This document shows positions 54,952 through 62,838 of a DNA stretch of 64,000 nt, one piece after another. The DNA is from Solirubrobacter taibaiensis (GTDB taxonomy: Bacteria > Actinomycetota > Thermoleophilia > Solirubrobacterales > Solirubrobacteraceae). Position 1 is the first letter of the stretch; every line of letters begins with the position of its first letter. The notes beneath the pieces are model-generated. The model had not been told where the DNA came from, ran no database searches, and saw only the letters and a list, made by a program, of their open reading frames with translations. The DNA is taken from NCBI GenBank assembly GCA_027587225.1, contig JAPDDQ010000005.1, forward strand, positions 62,001 to 126,000, given 5' to 3'. The position numbers and the translations under genes were made by a program.

Positions 54952-55146
54952 CTACGGGCGTCCCCGCAGGGTCTTCATCTCGCGCTGGGCTCGCTTCTCG
55001 GTCTCGTTCACGGAAGCGGCGTCCTTCGCGGCGCGCTTGCGCCGGGCCACGGAGCTCGCGGCCTCATTGCTCTTGGCGATCTCGAGCTTCTGCGCACGGT
55101 AAGCGGCTTCGCCGCGCAGCGGGGGCTTCGGGGGCTTGGCGGTCAT
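54952..55146 (-). CDS. Small basic helical protein
   Basis: 64 residues rich in Lys, Arg, Ala and Glu, probably one long helix after a proline-rich start (MTAKPPKPPLRG). Its ATG overlaps the stop of the upstream hypothetical gene (ATGA), which supports translation. No family recognised; a nucleic-acid-binding role is possible from charge alone. Confidence 0.6.
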   Translation of the reverse strand: MTAKPPKPPLRGEAAYRAQKLEIAKSNEAASSVARRKRAAKDAASVNETEKRAQREMKTLRGRP

Positions 55147-55451
55147 CGCGTCCCGCTCAGGGCCGCGGCGGACAGGACGTAGCGCCGGGGCTGGCGCTGG
55201 CCACCGAACGTGGGCCGGTCTGGCCGGAGGCCATAGAGGCCGGGGGCGGCGGCGGCGATGATCGGGGCCTCGGGCTGGCCGCCGTGGTCGATGATCCAGG
55301 CTTCGATCGCGGCTGCGGGCGTGCCTTCGGCGAGGATCGCGGCGCGTTCGATGACGGCGCCACCGTCACCATCGGGCCGGGACAGGCGGATCACGGCCGC
55401 GCGAACCTCGGCGTCAGCCTCGCGCGTGTCGGACGAACTGCTGGCGGGCAT
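55143..55451 (-). CDS. Hypothetical protein
   Basis: 102 residues without signal peptide or membrane helix. A short helical N-terminus leads to VIERAAILAEGTPAAAIEAWI and a proline/glycine-rich C-terminal half. GGGAGGG lies 4 bp before the ATG. Co-transcribed with the basic protein through a 4-bp overlap. Divergent from the HD-GYP gene. Function unknown. Confidence 0.6.
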   Translation of the reverse strand: MPASSSSDTREADAEVRAAVIRLSRPDGDGGAVIERAAILAEGTPAAAIEAWIIDHGGQPEAPIIAAAAPGLYGLRPDRPTFGGQRQPRRYVLSAAALSGTR

Positions 55452-55578
55452 ATGCCCTCCCTTGTGGGGGACCGCGCGGGATTCCGCGCGGTGGCCAACG
55501 ACACTACTGCACGTTCGTAAGTACGCGGGGCAGCCGTGCCCACTTCAGGCCCATCGGCAACGGTCGATCACCCTGGTG

Positions 55579-56934
55579 ATGGAGGTCCGCCTCTCCGAGA
55601 TCATCTCGGCCCTGTCGTTCGCGCTCGACGTGACCGAGGGCCAGCCCGCCGGCCACGCCGCCCGCTCGTGCGCGATCGGCATGCGGATCGCCGCCGTGGC
55701 GGGCGTGCCGGACACGGAGCTGTCCGCGCTCTACTACGGGCTGCTGCTCAAGGACGCGGGCTGCTCGGCCAACGCGGCCGCCGTGTGCTCGCTGTTCGGC
55801 TCCGACGACCGTGCCTACAAGGAGAGCTGGAAGGGCGCCGACCGCGACACGCTGCGCGCGAAGGCCACCGCGACGTTCCGCGGCACGCTCCCCGACGCGC
55901 CGCTGCTGACGCGCGTGCGCCGCTTCACCGAGATCGCGCGCACCAAGGACCTCAAGGACCAGCTCTACACCACGCGCTGCGAGCGCGGCGCCGAGATCGC
56001 CCGCATGATCGACCTGCCGATCAGCACCGCGGACGCCATCCGCGCGCTCGACGAGCGCTGGGACGGCAACGGCGTGCCGTACGGCCTGAGTGGCACCGAG
56101 ATCCCGCTCGCGGCGCGGATCATGGGCCTCGCGCAGGTCGCCGAGATCTCCTTCGCCCAGGGCGGCATGACCGCGGCGCTCGACGTCGCGGCCGAGCGCT
56201 CCGGCACCTGGTTCGACCCGGAGCTCGTGGCCGCGCTGCTGGCGACCCGCGGCGACAGCGCCTTCTGGTCCACGCTCGGCGGCGACGCCGTGGACGTCGC
56301 GAGCGTCTTCGAGCCGGCCGACCGCACCCTGATGGCCGACGACACCGGCCTCGACAACGTCGCCGAGGCGTTCGCCACCGTGGTGGACGCGAAGTCGCCG
56401 TTCACGGGCCGCCACTCGGCCGGCGTCGCCCGGATCGCGCTCGGCGTCGCCGACACGCTCGGCTTCGACGCCGACATGGTGCGCGACCTGCGCCGTTCCG
56501 CGCTCCTGCACGACCTCGGCAAGCTCGGCGTCTCCAACCTCGTGCTCGACAAGCCCGGCAAGCTCGACGCCGACGAGTGGGCCCAGATCCGCGGCCACGC
56601 CGAGCTGACCGTGCGCATCCTCGAGCGCGTCCCGCCCTTCCGCCACTTCGCCCGTGACTCGGGCGCCCATCATGAGCGCCTGGACGGCAAGGGCTACCAC
56701 CTCGGGCTGACCGCGGAGGATCTCGGTTGGATGCCGCGCATCCTCGCCGTCGCCGACGTGTTCGAGGCGCTCACCGCCGACCGCCCGTATCGCGGCCCGC
56801 TCGACTCGGACACGGCGCTCGGGATCATGCGCCGCGACGTCGGTGCCGCGTTCTGCCCGGAGTACTTCGAGGCGCTCGAGTCCTGGGTGGACGCGGGTCA
56901 GCGCTCGCCCGGGATCACCAGCCCGGTCTCGTAG
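55579..56934 (+). CDS. HD-GYP domain phosphodiesterase-like protein
   Basis: 451 residues. The C-terminal domain (about 265-440) is HD-GYP type: GRHSAGVARIA, LLHDLGKLG (the HD pair), GHAEL, and HHERLDGKGYH in place of the classical HHExxDGxGYP. The N-terminal half (about 1-230) is a second, degenerate HD domain with GHAARSCAI and LLKDAGC (His of the pair replaced by Lys). Such proteins may hydrolyse cyclic di-GMP, but the GYH variant leaves activity uncertain. An ATG at 55579 was chosen; a GTG lies one codon earlier. Overlaps the convergent response-regulator gene by 37 bp. Confidence 0.87.
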   Translation: MEVRLSEIISALSFALDVTEGQPAGHAARSCAIGMRIAAVAGVPDTELSALYYGLLLKDAGCSANAAAVCSLFGSDDRAYKESWKGADRDTLRAKATATFRGTLPDAPLLTRVRRFTEIARTKDLKDQLYTTRCERGAEIARMIDLPISTADAIRALDERWDGNGVPYGLSGTEIPLAARIMGLAQVAEISFAQGGMTAALDVAAERSGTWFDPELVAALLATRGDSAFWSTLGGDAVDVASVFEPADRTLMADDTGLDNVAEAFATVVDAKSPFTGRHSAGVARIALGVADTLGFDADMVRDLRRSALLHDLGKLGVSNLVLDKPGKLDADEWAQIRGHAELTVRILERVPPFRHFARDSGAHHERLDGKGYHLGLTAEDLGWMPRILAVADVFEALTADRPYRGPLDSDTALGIMRRDVGAAFCPEYFEALESWVDAGQRSPGITSPVS

Positions 56935-57563
56935 GCGAGGACGACGAGTTGCGCGCGGTCACGCGCGTCCAGTTTCTGGAACAGCCGCGCCACGTGGGTC
57001 TTGGCCGTCAGCGGGGACAGCACGAGCTCGTCCGCGATCTCGCTGTTGGAGAGCCCGCGGCCGACCAGCATCAGCACTTCGCGTTCGCGCGGGGTGAGCT
57101 CGGCGATCGCGTCGTCGGGCCGCGGTCCGGGCGCCGCAAGCTCCTGCGCGACGAAGGCTTCGATCAGCCGCCGGGTGAGGCGCGGGGCGAGCAGCGCCTC
57201 GCCCGCGGCGACCACGCGCACGGCGCTCAGCAGGTCGGGCGGGTCGATGTCCTTGAGCAGGAAGCCGGACGCGCCCGCGCGCAGCGCGCCGAAGACGTAC
57301 TCGTCGAGCTCGAACGTCGTCAACACGACCACGCGTGTGTCCGCCAGCGCCGTGGTGATCCGCCGTGTCGCCTCGAGCCCGTCCATGCGCGGCATCCGCA
57401 CGTCCATCAACACGACGTCGGGCCGCTCGGCCGTGGCCAGGTCGACCGCCTCGGCGCCGTCGGAGGCTTCGCCGACGACGTCGATGTCCGGTTGCGCGGA
57501 GAGCAGCGCCTTGAAGCCCGCGCGCACGAGGCCCTGGTCGTCGGCGAGCAGGACGCGGGTCAC
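56898..57563 (-). CDS. NarL-type response regulator
   Basis: 221 residues. Receiver domain 1-120 with Asp in DVVLMDVRMPRMDG near 54 and Lys in FLLKDIDP near 104; LuxR-type HTH near 155-215 with LTPREREVLMLVGRGLSNSEIADEL. The GTG overlaps the kinase stop (GTGA). The neighbours upstream are the kinase and an MMPL transporter, the likely signalling target or substrate exporter. Confidence 0.92.
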   Translation of the reverse strand: MTRVLLADDQGLVRAGFKALLSAQPDIDVVGEASDGAEAVDLATAERPDVVLMDVRMPRMDGLEATRRITTALADTRVVVLTTFELDEYVFGALRAGASGFLLKDIDPPDLLSAVRVVAAGEALLAPRLTRRLIEAFVAQELAAPGPRPDDAIAELTPREREVLMLVGRGLSNSEIADELVLSPLTAKTHVARLFQKLDARDRAQLVVLAYETGLVIPGER

Positions 57564-58651
57564 GCCGGTACCGCCGTGAGCGGCAGCCACGCCTCGACGC
57601 ACCAGCCGCCGTCCGCCCGCGGCCCCGCCTCGAGCGTCCCGCCGAGCGCCGTGGCCCGCTCGCGCATCCCGCGCACGCCGGCGCCGGCGCCGCCACTTCC
57701 GCCATGGCCGGTCCCGTCGTCGGCGACGACGATCGACACGGCGTCCGCGTCCACCCGCACGACCACCGAAGCGCGTGTGGCGCGGGCGTGCCGGAGCACG
57801 TTCGTCAGCGCCTCCTGCACGATCCGGTAGCTCGCGGCGCCCACCGGGGTGGGCACCGCGATCGTGGGCGCGTCGACCGTCACCTCGATCCCGGCGGCAC
57901 GCAGCTGGGATGCGACGTCGTCGAGGTCGTCGAGGCCGGCGGCGGGACCGATCGGTGCCGCCTGCCCCGGGTCCCGCAAGACGCCGAGCGTCGCGCGCAG
58001 GTCGTTCAGCGCGTCACCGCTCGTGGCCTTGATGTGCAGCAGCGCCTCGCGCGCCTGCTCGGTGTCCTGGTCGAGCAGGTGCGCGGCGACCCCGGCCTGC
58101 ACGTTGATCGCAACCATCGCGTGGGCGACCACGTCGTGCACCTCGCGCGCGATCCGGAGCCGCTCCGCGTTGAGGCGCCGCTCCGCGTCCGCCTCGGCCG
58201 CCTGCTGCGCCTTCCAGGTCAGGTAGCCGACGGCCAGCGCGAGCTCGCAGATCGCGAGGTTGGTGAAGACCAGGGACGCGATCATCTGCAGGTCGTGCTC
58301 GAACGGGACGATCGTGACGAGCACGAGCGCCGGGAGGACGATCGCCGCGACCATCGTCTCGCGGCGTCCGCGCTGGCGCGCGAGCTCGTACAAACCCCAC
58401 GCGGGGATGGCGACCAGCGAGTTGCCCGGGATGTACTGCCACAGGACGAGCGCGACGCCGGCGGTGAGCAGCGGGCCCATCACGGTGAAGCTGAGCTGCG
58501 TCCGCCACAGCAGCGGCAGGACCGCGATGTAGGTGACCACGACGCCCCACACGTCGACTTCCTGTCCGGGCTTGTCGCCCAGCCACCCGTCCACGAGCAG
58601 GATGGGCGGCAGGACCAGGACGGGAAGCCAGCGCTGGAGCGTCGAGTTCAC
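57560..58651 (-). CDS. Membrane sensor histidine kinase (HisKA_3 type)
   Basis: 363 residues. Five to six membrane helices (about 10-145) with short loops, then phosphoacceptor His in RIAREVHDVVAHAM near 171, and an HATPase domain ending with DDGTGHGGSGGAGAGVRGM. This is the actinobacterial DesK/LiaS-like layout without a large sensor domain, so the signal is probably at or in the membrane. The GTG at 58651 lies 14 bp after the MMPL gene, forming an MMPL-kinase-regulator transcript. Confidence 0.9.
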   Translation of the reverse strand: MNSTLQRWLPVLVLPPILLVDGWLGDKPGQEVDVWGVVVTYIAVLPLLWRTQLSFTVMGPLLTAGVALVLWQYIPGNSLVAIPAWGLYELARQRGRRETMVAAIVLPALVLVTIVPFEHDLQMIASLVFTNLAICELALAVGYLTWKAQQAAEADAERRLNAERLRIAREVHDVVAHAMVAINVQAGVAAHLLDQDTEQAREALLHIKATSGDALNDLRATLGVLRDPGQAAPIGPAAGLDDLDDVASQLRAAGIEVTVDAPTIAVPTPVGAASYRIVQEALTNVLRHARATRASVVVRVDADAVSIVVADDGTGHGGSGGAGAGVRGMRERATALGGTLEAGPRADGGWCVEAWLPLTAVPA

Positions 58652-58665
58652 GGAGACGAATCCTG

Positions 58666-60645
58666 TCAGGCGTGGGCGAGACCGACGCGCCCGTGCAGGC
58701 GGCGCAGCGGCTTCGGCGACCACCAGTTCCACTTGCCGAGCAGCGCCATCAGCGAGGGGACGAGCAGCGAGCGGACGATGAACGCGTCGATCAGGACGCC
58801 GAACGCCACCGCGATGCCGATCTGCTGGATGAACGGGATCGCGCTGGTCGAGAACGCGCCGATCGCGACCGCGAGCAGGATCGCTGCGGCGGTGACGACG
58901 CGCCCGGTACGGGCGATGCCGATGGCGACGGCCTCGCGCTCGGACTCGCCGCTGTCACGCGCTTCCTTGATGCGGCCGAGCAGGAACACCCCGTAGTCGG
59001 TGGAGAGCGCGAAGATCAGCGCGGCGGCGACCAGGAAGTTCGTCGGCTCGACGCCGTCGTACAGCAACACCAGCGGCGCGAGCGCGGCGCCGACCGTCAG
59101 CGCGTTCATGACGATCGCCTTCAGCGGCAACACGATCGAGCCGGTCATCAGCCACAGCAGGACGAACGTCAGCCCGGCGAGCGCGGTCAGCGCGAGCGGC
59201 AACCGGCCGGCGATCGTGGCCTGCTGGTCGATGAACTCGGCCGCGGGGCCGGTCACCTGGACCGGGAACGGCGCGCCGTCGGCCCGGACCTCATCCACCA
59301 GCGCGCGCGCCTGCTCGCCGACGGCGTCGCCCGGCGCTTCGACGTTCACGGCCCACGTGTCCGAGCCGAGGTACTGCGCCTGGGCGTCGTAGCGGGCGGC
59401 GTACGTCTCCACCGCGTCAGCGGCCGACTCGGGCGCGGTCACGGCCATCGTCACGGGCGTCGTGCCGGCGCCGCCGAACTCGGCCTGCGTGGCGTCGGAG
59501 AGCATGCGCGCGCTGTTGCCCGCGGGCACGGCGGAGGCGTCGACCGGCGTCCAGTTCACGGTCAGCGCGGGCAGCGCGACGGCGAGCATCACGGCAGCGG
59601 TCACCGCGGCGATCGCGCCTGGGCGGCGCATCACGGTGTGCGCGATGCGGTGCCAGCGGTCGTCGGCGGCGGCGGACTGCTTGCGGGCCAGCTTGTGGCC
59701 CCAGAGCGCGAGCAGGGCGGGCGAGACGAGCAGCGAGGCGACGCCGGCGACGACCGCGACGCTCGCTCCGGCGATCCCCATCGACTGCGCGAAGCCGAGC
59801 GGGAACAGCGTCAAAGTGCCGAGCGCGGCGGCGACGGTCGCGGCCGAGAAGACGATCGTCTTGCCGGCGGTGTTCATCGTGGTGCGCACGGCGGCCTGCG
59901 GCTCGGCGCCGTTCGCGAGCTCCTCACGGAAGCGCGTGACCAGGAACAGCGTGTAGTCGATCGCGAGGCCGAGCCCGAGCCCGATCACGAGGTTCAGGGC
60001 GAAGACGTTCAGGCCGTAGACGAGGTTCACCGCGGACAACACGAGGAAGGTGCCGAGCACGGTCGTGATGCCCACGACCAGGGGCAAGAACGCCGCCCGT
60101 CCGCGGAAGAACAGCAGTGACAGCAGGAACAGCAGCGGGAACGCGAACAGCTCGGCGCGCGCGAGGTCCTCGGAGATCGTCTCACCGAGCTGGGCGCCGG
60201 CGACCGCGCCGCCACCCACGACGACGTCGTCGCGGCCCTCGAACGCGGTGAGCGCGTCGGTCGCGACCAGCTCGTCGTCGACGCCCGCGCGCAGCGTGCC
60301 CATCACGAGGCGGCTGTCGCCGTTCTCCGATGTCGGACCGGGTTCGGCGCGCGCGACCCCTGGCACTGCCGCGAGCTCCGTCGCGGCCGCCTGTGCCGCC
60401 GCGTCGTCGCCGCGGACGAGCAGGATGACGCCGGGCGAGGTCTCTTCGCGCGTGGCGCGCTCGAGCTGCGCCGTCGCCAGGGAGGATTCCGCGTCCGCCG
60501 GGGTGAACCCGTCGCCGCCGTCCAGTCGCCCCGCGACCGGGCCGCCGATCACCCCCGCCAGGACCACGAAGACGAGCAGGACGAGCAGGGAGCGCCAGGG
60601 GCGCTTGGCTGAGAGCTGACCGAGTCGCTGAAGCATGTCCCGCAT
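58666..60645 (-). CDS. MMPL/RND family membrane transporter
   Basis: 659 residues with twelve helices and two extracellular loops. The relay motif is GLGLGLAIDYTLFLVTRFREEL near residue 225; the C-terminal copy is FALSTDYGVFLLGRIKEA near 560. Start: ATG at 60645, or ATG at 60636. Co-transcribed with a two-component pair downstream and divergent from a second MMPL gene across a 97-bp gap carrying a long inverted repeat. Confidence 0.9.
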   Translation of the reverse strand: MRDMLQRLGQLSAKRPWRSLLVLLVFVVLAGVIGGPVAGRLDGGDGFTPADAESSLATAQLERATREETSPGVILLVRGDDAAAQAAATELAAVPGVARAEPGPTSENGDSRLVMGTLRAGVDDELVATDALTAFEGRDDVVVGGGAVAGAQLGETISEDLARAELFAFPLLFLLSLLFFRGRAAFLPLVVGITTVLGTFLVLSAVNLVYGLNVFALNLVIGLGLGLAIDYTLFLVTRFREELANGAEPQAAVRTTMNTAGKTIVFSAATVAAALGTLTLFPLGFAQSMGIAGASVAVVAGVASLLVSPALLALWGHKLARKQSAAADDRWHRIAHTVMRRPGAIAAVTAAVMLAVALPALTVNWTPVDASAVPAGNSARMLSDATQAEFGGAGTTPVTMAVTAPESAADAVETYAARYDAQAQYLGSDTWAVNVEAPGDAVGEQARALVDEVRADGAPFPVQVTGPAAEFIDQQATIAGRLPLALTALAGLTFVLLWLMTGSIVLPLKAIVMNALTVGAALAPLVLLYDGVEPTNFLVAAALIFALSTDYGVFLLGRIKEARDSGESEREAVAIGIARTGRVVTAAAILLAVAIGAFSTSAIPFIQQIGIAVAFGVLIDAFIVRSLLVPSLMALLGKWNWWSPKPLRRLHGRVGLAHA

Positions 60646-60675
60646 CCTCGTTTCGCGCCGTCGATTCCACATCGG

Positions 60676-60717
60676 CCCGGGGGAGTCACTTTGCGCGGTC
60701 GCCACTGCTCCCCCGGG
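60676..60717. promoter_or_regulatory. Long inverted repeat between divergent MMPL genes
   Basis: CCCGGGGGAG and CTCCCCCGGG are perfect 10-bp arms separated by 22 bp, centred between the two divergent starts. The two half-sites are 32 bp apart (about three helical turns), suited to a dimeric regulator such as the nearby NarL-type protein. Confidence 0.5.
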
Positions 60718-60742
60718 AGTACGCGCGTCTAGGATCGACGCC

Positions 60743-62749
60743 GTGCTCGAACGGCTGGGGAGGGCTGCCGCCCGCTGGCGTCTCGCGATTCTCGCCGTGT
60801 GGGCGGTGCTCGCGGTGGTCGGCGGCGTGTTCGGCGCCGGGGTGTACGACCGCACGGAGACCGTGGACGACGCGCGCGGCCAGTCGGCCCGCGCGCAGGA
60901 ACGCCTGGACGAGCTCGACCCCGAGGGCGAGCTGGTCGTCGCGATCATCGCCGGCAAGGACTACTTCGCGCGCGACCTGGTCGACGCCGTGCCGCCGATC
61001 ATGTTCGCGCTGCGCGAGCTCCCCGGCGTGAAGGAGGTGCGCGACGCCTACACCGCCGGAGGCCTGCAGGGCGATGACGGGAAGAGCTCGCTGGTGGTCG
61101 TCGAGCTCGACCCGGCGATCGAAGGCGACGCCGCGCTGGAGGTCGCCGATCAGGTGACGGAGCGCCTGCGGGCGATTCCCGCGCCCGAGATCCTCGTGGG
61201 TGGCAAGCTGCTGGCCGAGCGCACGTTCGCCGAGCAGGCCACCGACGACGCGGTGCGCGGCGAGACGATCGCGCTGGTCGTCCTGACGATCGTGCTGATC
61301 GCCTTCCTGGGCGGGCTCGTCGCCGGGCTGCTCCCGTTGGCCGCCGCGCTGGCGACGATCGCGGGCTCGCTGCTGGCGCTCAACGCGCTCGCCGGCGCCG
61401 TGGCCGTGAGCGAGTTCGCGGTGAACGTCGTCACGCTGCTGGGTCTCGGCCTCGCGGTGGACTACAGCCTGCTCGTCATCGCCCGCTTCCGGGAGGAGCG
61501 CGTGGCGGAGCCGGACGCGCCGGTCGAGGAGCTGCTCGCCCGCACGATCGCCGGCGCGGGGCGCGCCGTGCTCGTCTCGGGCCTGGCCGTCGGTATCGCC
61601 CTCGTCGCGCTGTACGTGTTCGCGGACCCGCTGCTCTCGGCGATGGCCCTCGGCGGCGTGCTCGCCGTCGCGACGGCCACCATCGTGGGCCTCACGCTCG
61701 TCCCGGCGCTCGTCGCCGTCGGCCACCGGCGCATTCCCGCGCGCGGCCGGATCCCCAGCGTCGGGCTGCTGGCGCGGTTGGCGACGTTCGCACAGCGCCG
61801 CCCGGCCGCGGTCGCGCTCGCGGTCACCGCGGCCCTGATCGCGCTCAGTGTCCCGGCCTTCGGGATCGAGGTGGCCAACGCCGACGCGACGTCGCTGCCC
61901 GAGACCGCGCAGGAGCGGCGCGTGCAGGAGCTCCTGGAGCGCAACTTCAGCAAGGGCGCCGTGGAGCCGATCACCGTGCTCTCCCAGCGCCCGCCGACCG
62001 ACGAGCTGCCTCAGCGCATGATCAAGCTGCGCAACGTGGAGGAGATCCTCCCGATCGACACGCTGCCGCCGACCGTCGCGGGCTACACGGTCGACCCGCT
62101 GGGCAGCGACGACGGCGACCGCGCGCAGCAGCTCGTGCGCGACATCCGCGACCTCGATCCGTCATTGCTCGTCGGCGGGCCGGCGGCGGAGCTGATCGAC
62201 GCCAAGGACTCCACCCGCCAACGGCTCCCGCTCGCGCTGGCCGTCGTGTTCCTGCCCACGGCGCTGCTGCTGTTCGCGCTCACGCGCTCCGTGCTCGTCC
62301 CGCTGAAGGCGATCGTCATGAACGTCCTGACGCTGCTCGCGACGCTTGGCCTGCTCGTGCTGCTCTTCCCCGGCCCGCTGGACCTCACGACGCCGCTGCT
62401 GCTGTTCATGTTCATCTTCGGGCTCTCGATGGACTACGAGGTCTTCCTGATCGCGCGCATCAAGGAGGAGTGGGACCGCACCGGCGACAACGACCGAGCG
62501 GTGCTGACGGGGATCACGGCGACCGGTCCGGTGGTGACGCTGGCGGCGCTCTCGATCGGCATCGTGTTCGCGGGCTTCGCGCTCGGTGAGCTGACGGAAG
62601 TGCGGGAGATCGGCGTCGGGATGACGCTCGCCGTGCTGCTCGACGTCACGGTGGTGCGTGGCCTGCTGCTGCCCGCCGCGATGTCCCTGCTGGGCCGCTT
62701 GAACTGGTGGCCTGGAACGCTTACACGAAAAACTGGACAGATGGTTTAG
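60743..62749 (+). CDS. MMPL/RND family membrane transporter
   Basis: 668 residues, twelve helices. Relay motifs: GLGLAVDYSLLVIARFREE near 237 and FGLSMDYEVFLIARIKEEW near 570. The GTG at 60743 was chosen because MMPL homology (LERLGRAAARWRLAIL) starts there. It is related to the divergent MMPL gene but clearly distinct in the loops. A CTGGAC/GTCCAG dyad (62733-62757) overlaps its stop codon and may contribute to termination. Confidence 0.9.
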   Translation: MLERLGRAAARWRLAILAVWAVLAVVGGVFGAGVYDRTETVDDARGQSARAQERLDELDPEGELVVAIIAGKDYFARDLVDAVPPIMFALRELPGVKEVRDAYTAGGLQGDDGKSSLVVVELDPAIEGDAALEVADQVTERLRAIPAPEILVGGKLLAERTFAEQATDDAVRGETIALVVLTIVLIAFLGGLVAGLLPLAAALATIAGSLLALNALAGAVAVSEFAVNVVTLLGLGLAVDYSLLVIARFREERVAEPDAPVEELLARTIAGAGRAVLVSGLAVGIALVALYVFADPLLSAMALGGVLAVATATIVGLTLVPALVAVGHRRIPARGRIPSVGLLARLATFAQRRPAAVALAVTAALIALSVPAFGIEVANADATSLPETAQERRVQELLERNFSKGAVEPITVLSQRPPTDELPQRMIKLRNVEEILPIDTLPPTVAGYTVDPLGSDDGDRAQQLVRDIRDLDPSLLVGGPAAELIDAKDSTRQRLPLALAVVFLPTALLLFALTRSVLVPLKAIVMNVLTLLATLGLLVLLFPGPLDLTTPLLLFMFIFGLSMDYEVFLIARIKEEWDRTGDNDRAVLTGITATGPVVTLAALSIGIVFAGFALGELTEVREIGVGMTLAVLLDVTVVRGLLLPAAMSLLGRLNWWPGTLTRKTGQMV

Positions 62750-62838
62750 TCGTCCAGATGTCAAAAGGTCTTTAGAAGCGGACAGAACGTCAGTAACTTC
62801 CTTCGTTGAATTTGGAGTTGGTTCGAGGAGGAGTGCGT

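Noticed and set aside
62733-62757. Attachment site or terminator candidate at the MMPL stop codon
   Set aside because: CTGGAC-N13-GTCCAG has only 6-bp arms with a long loop; weak as a terminator, and no integrase is nearby.
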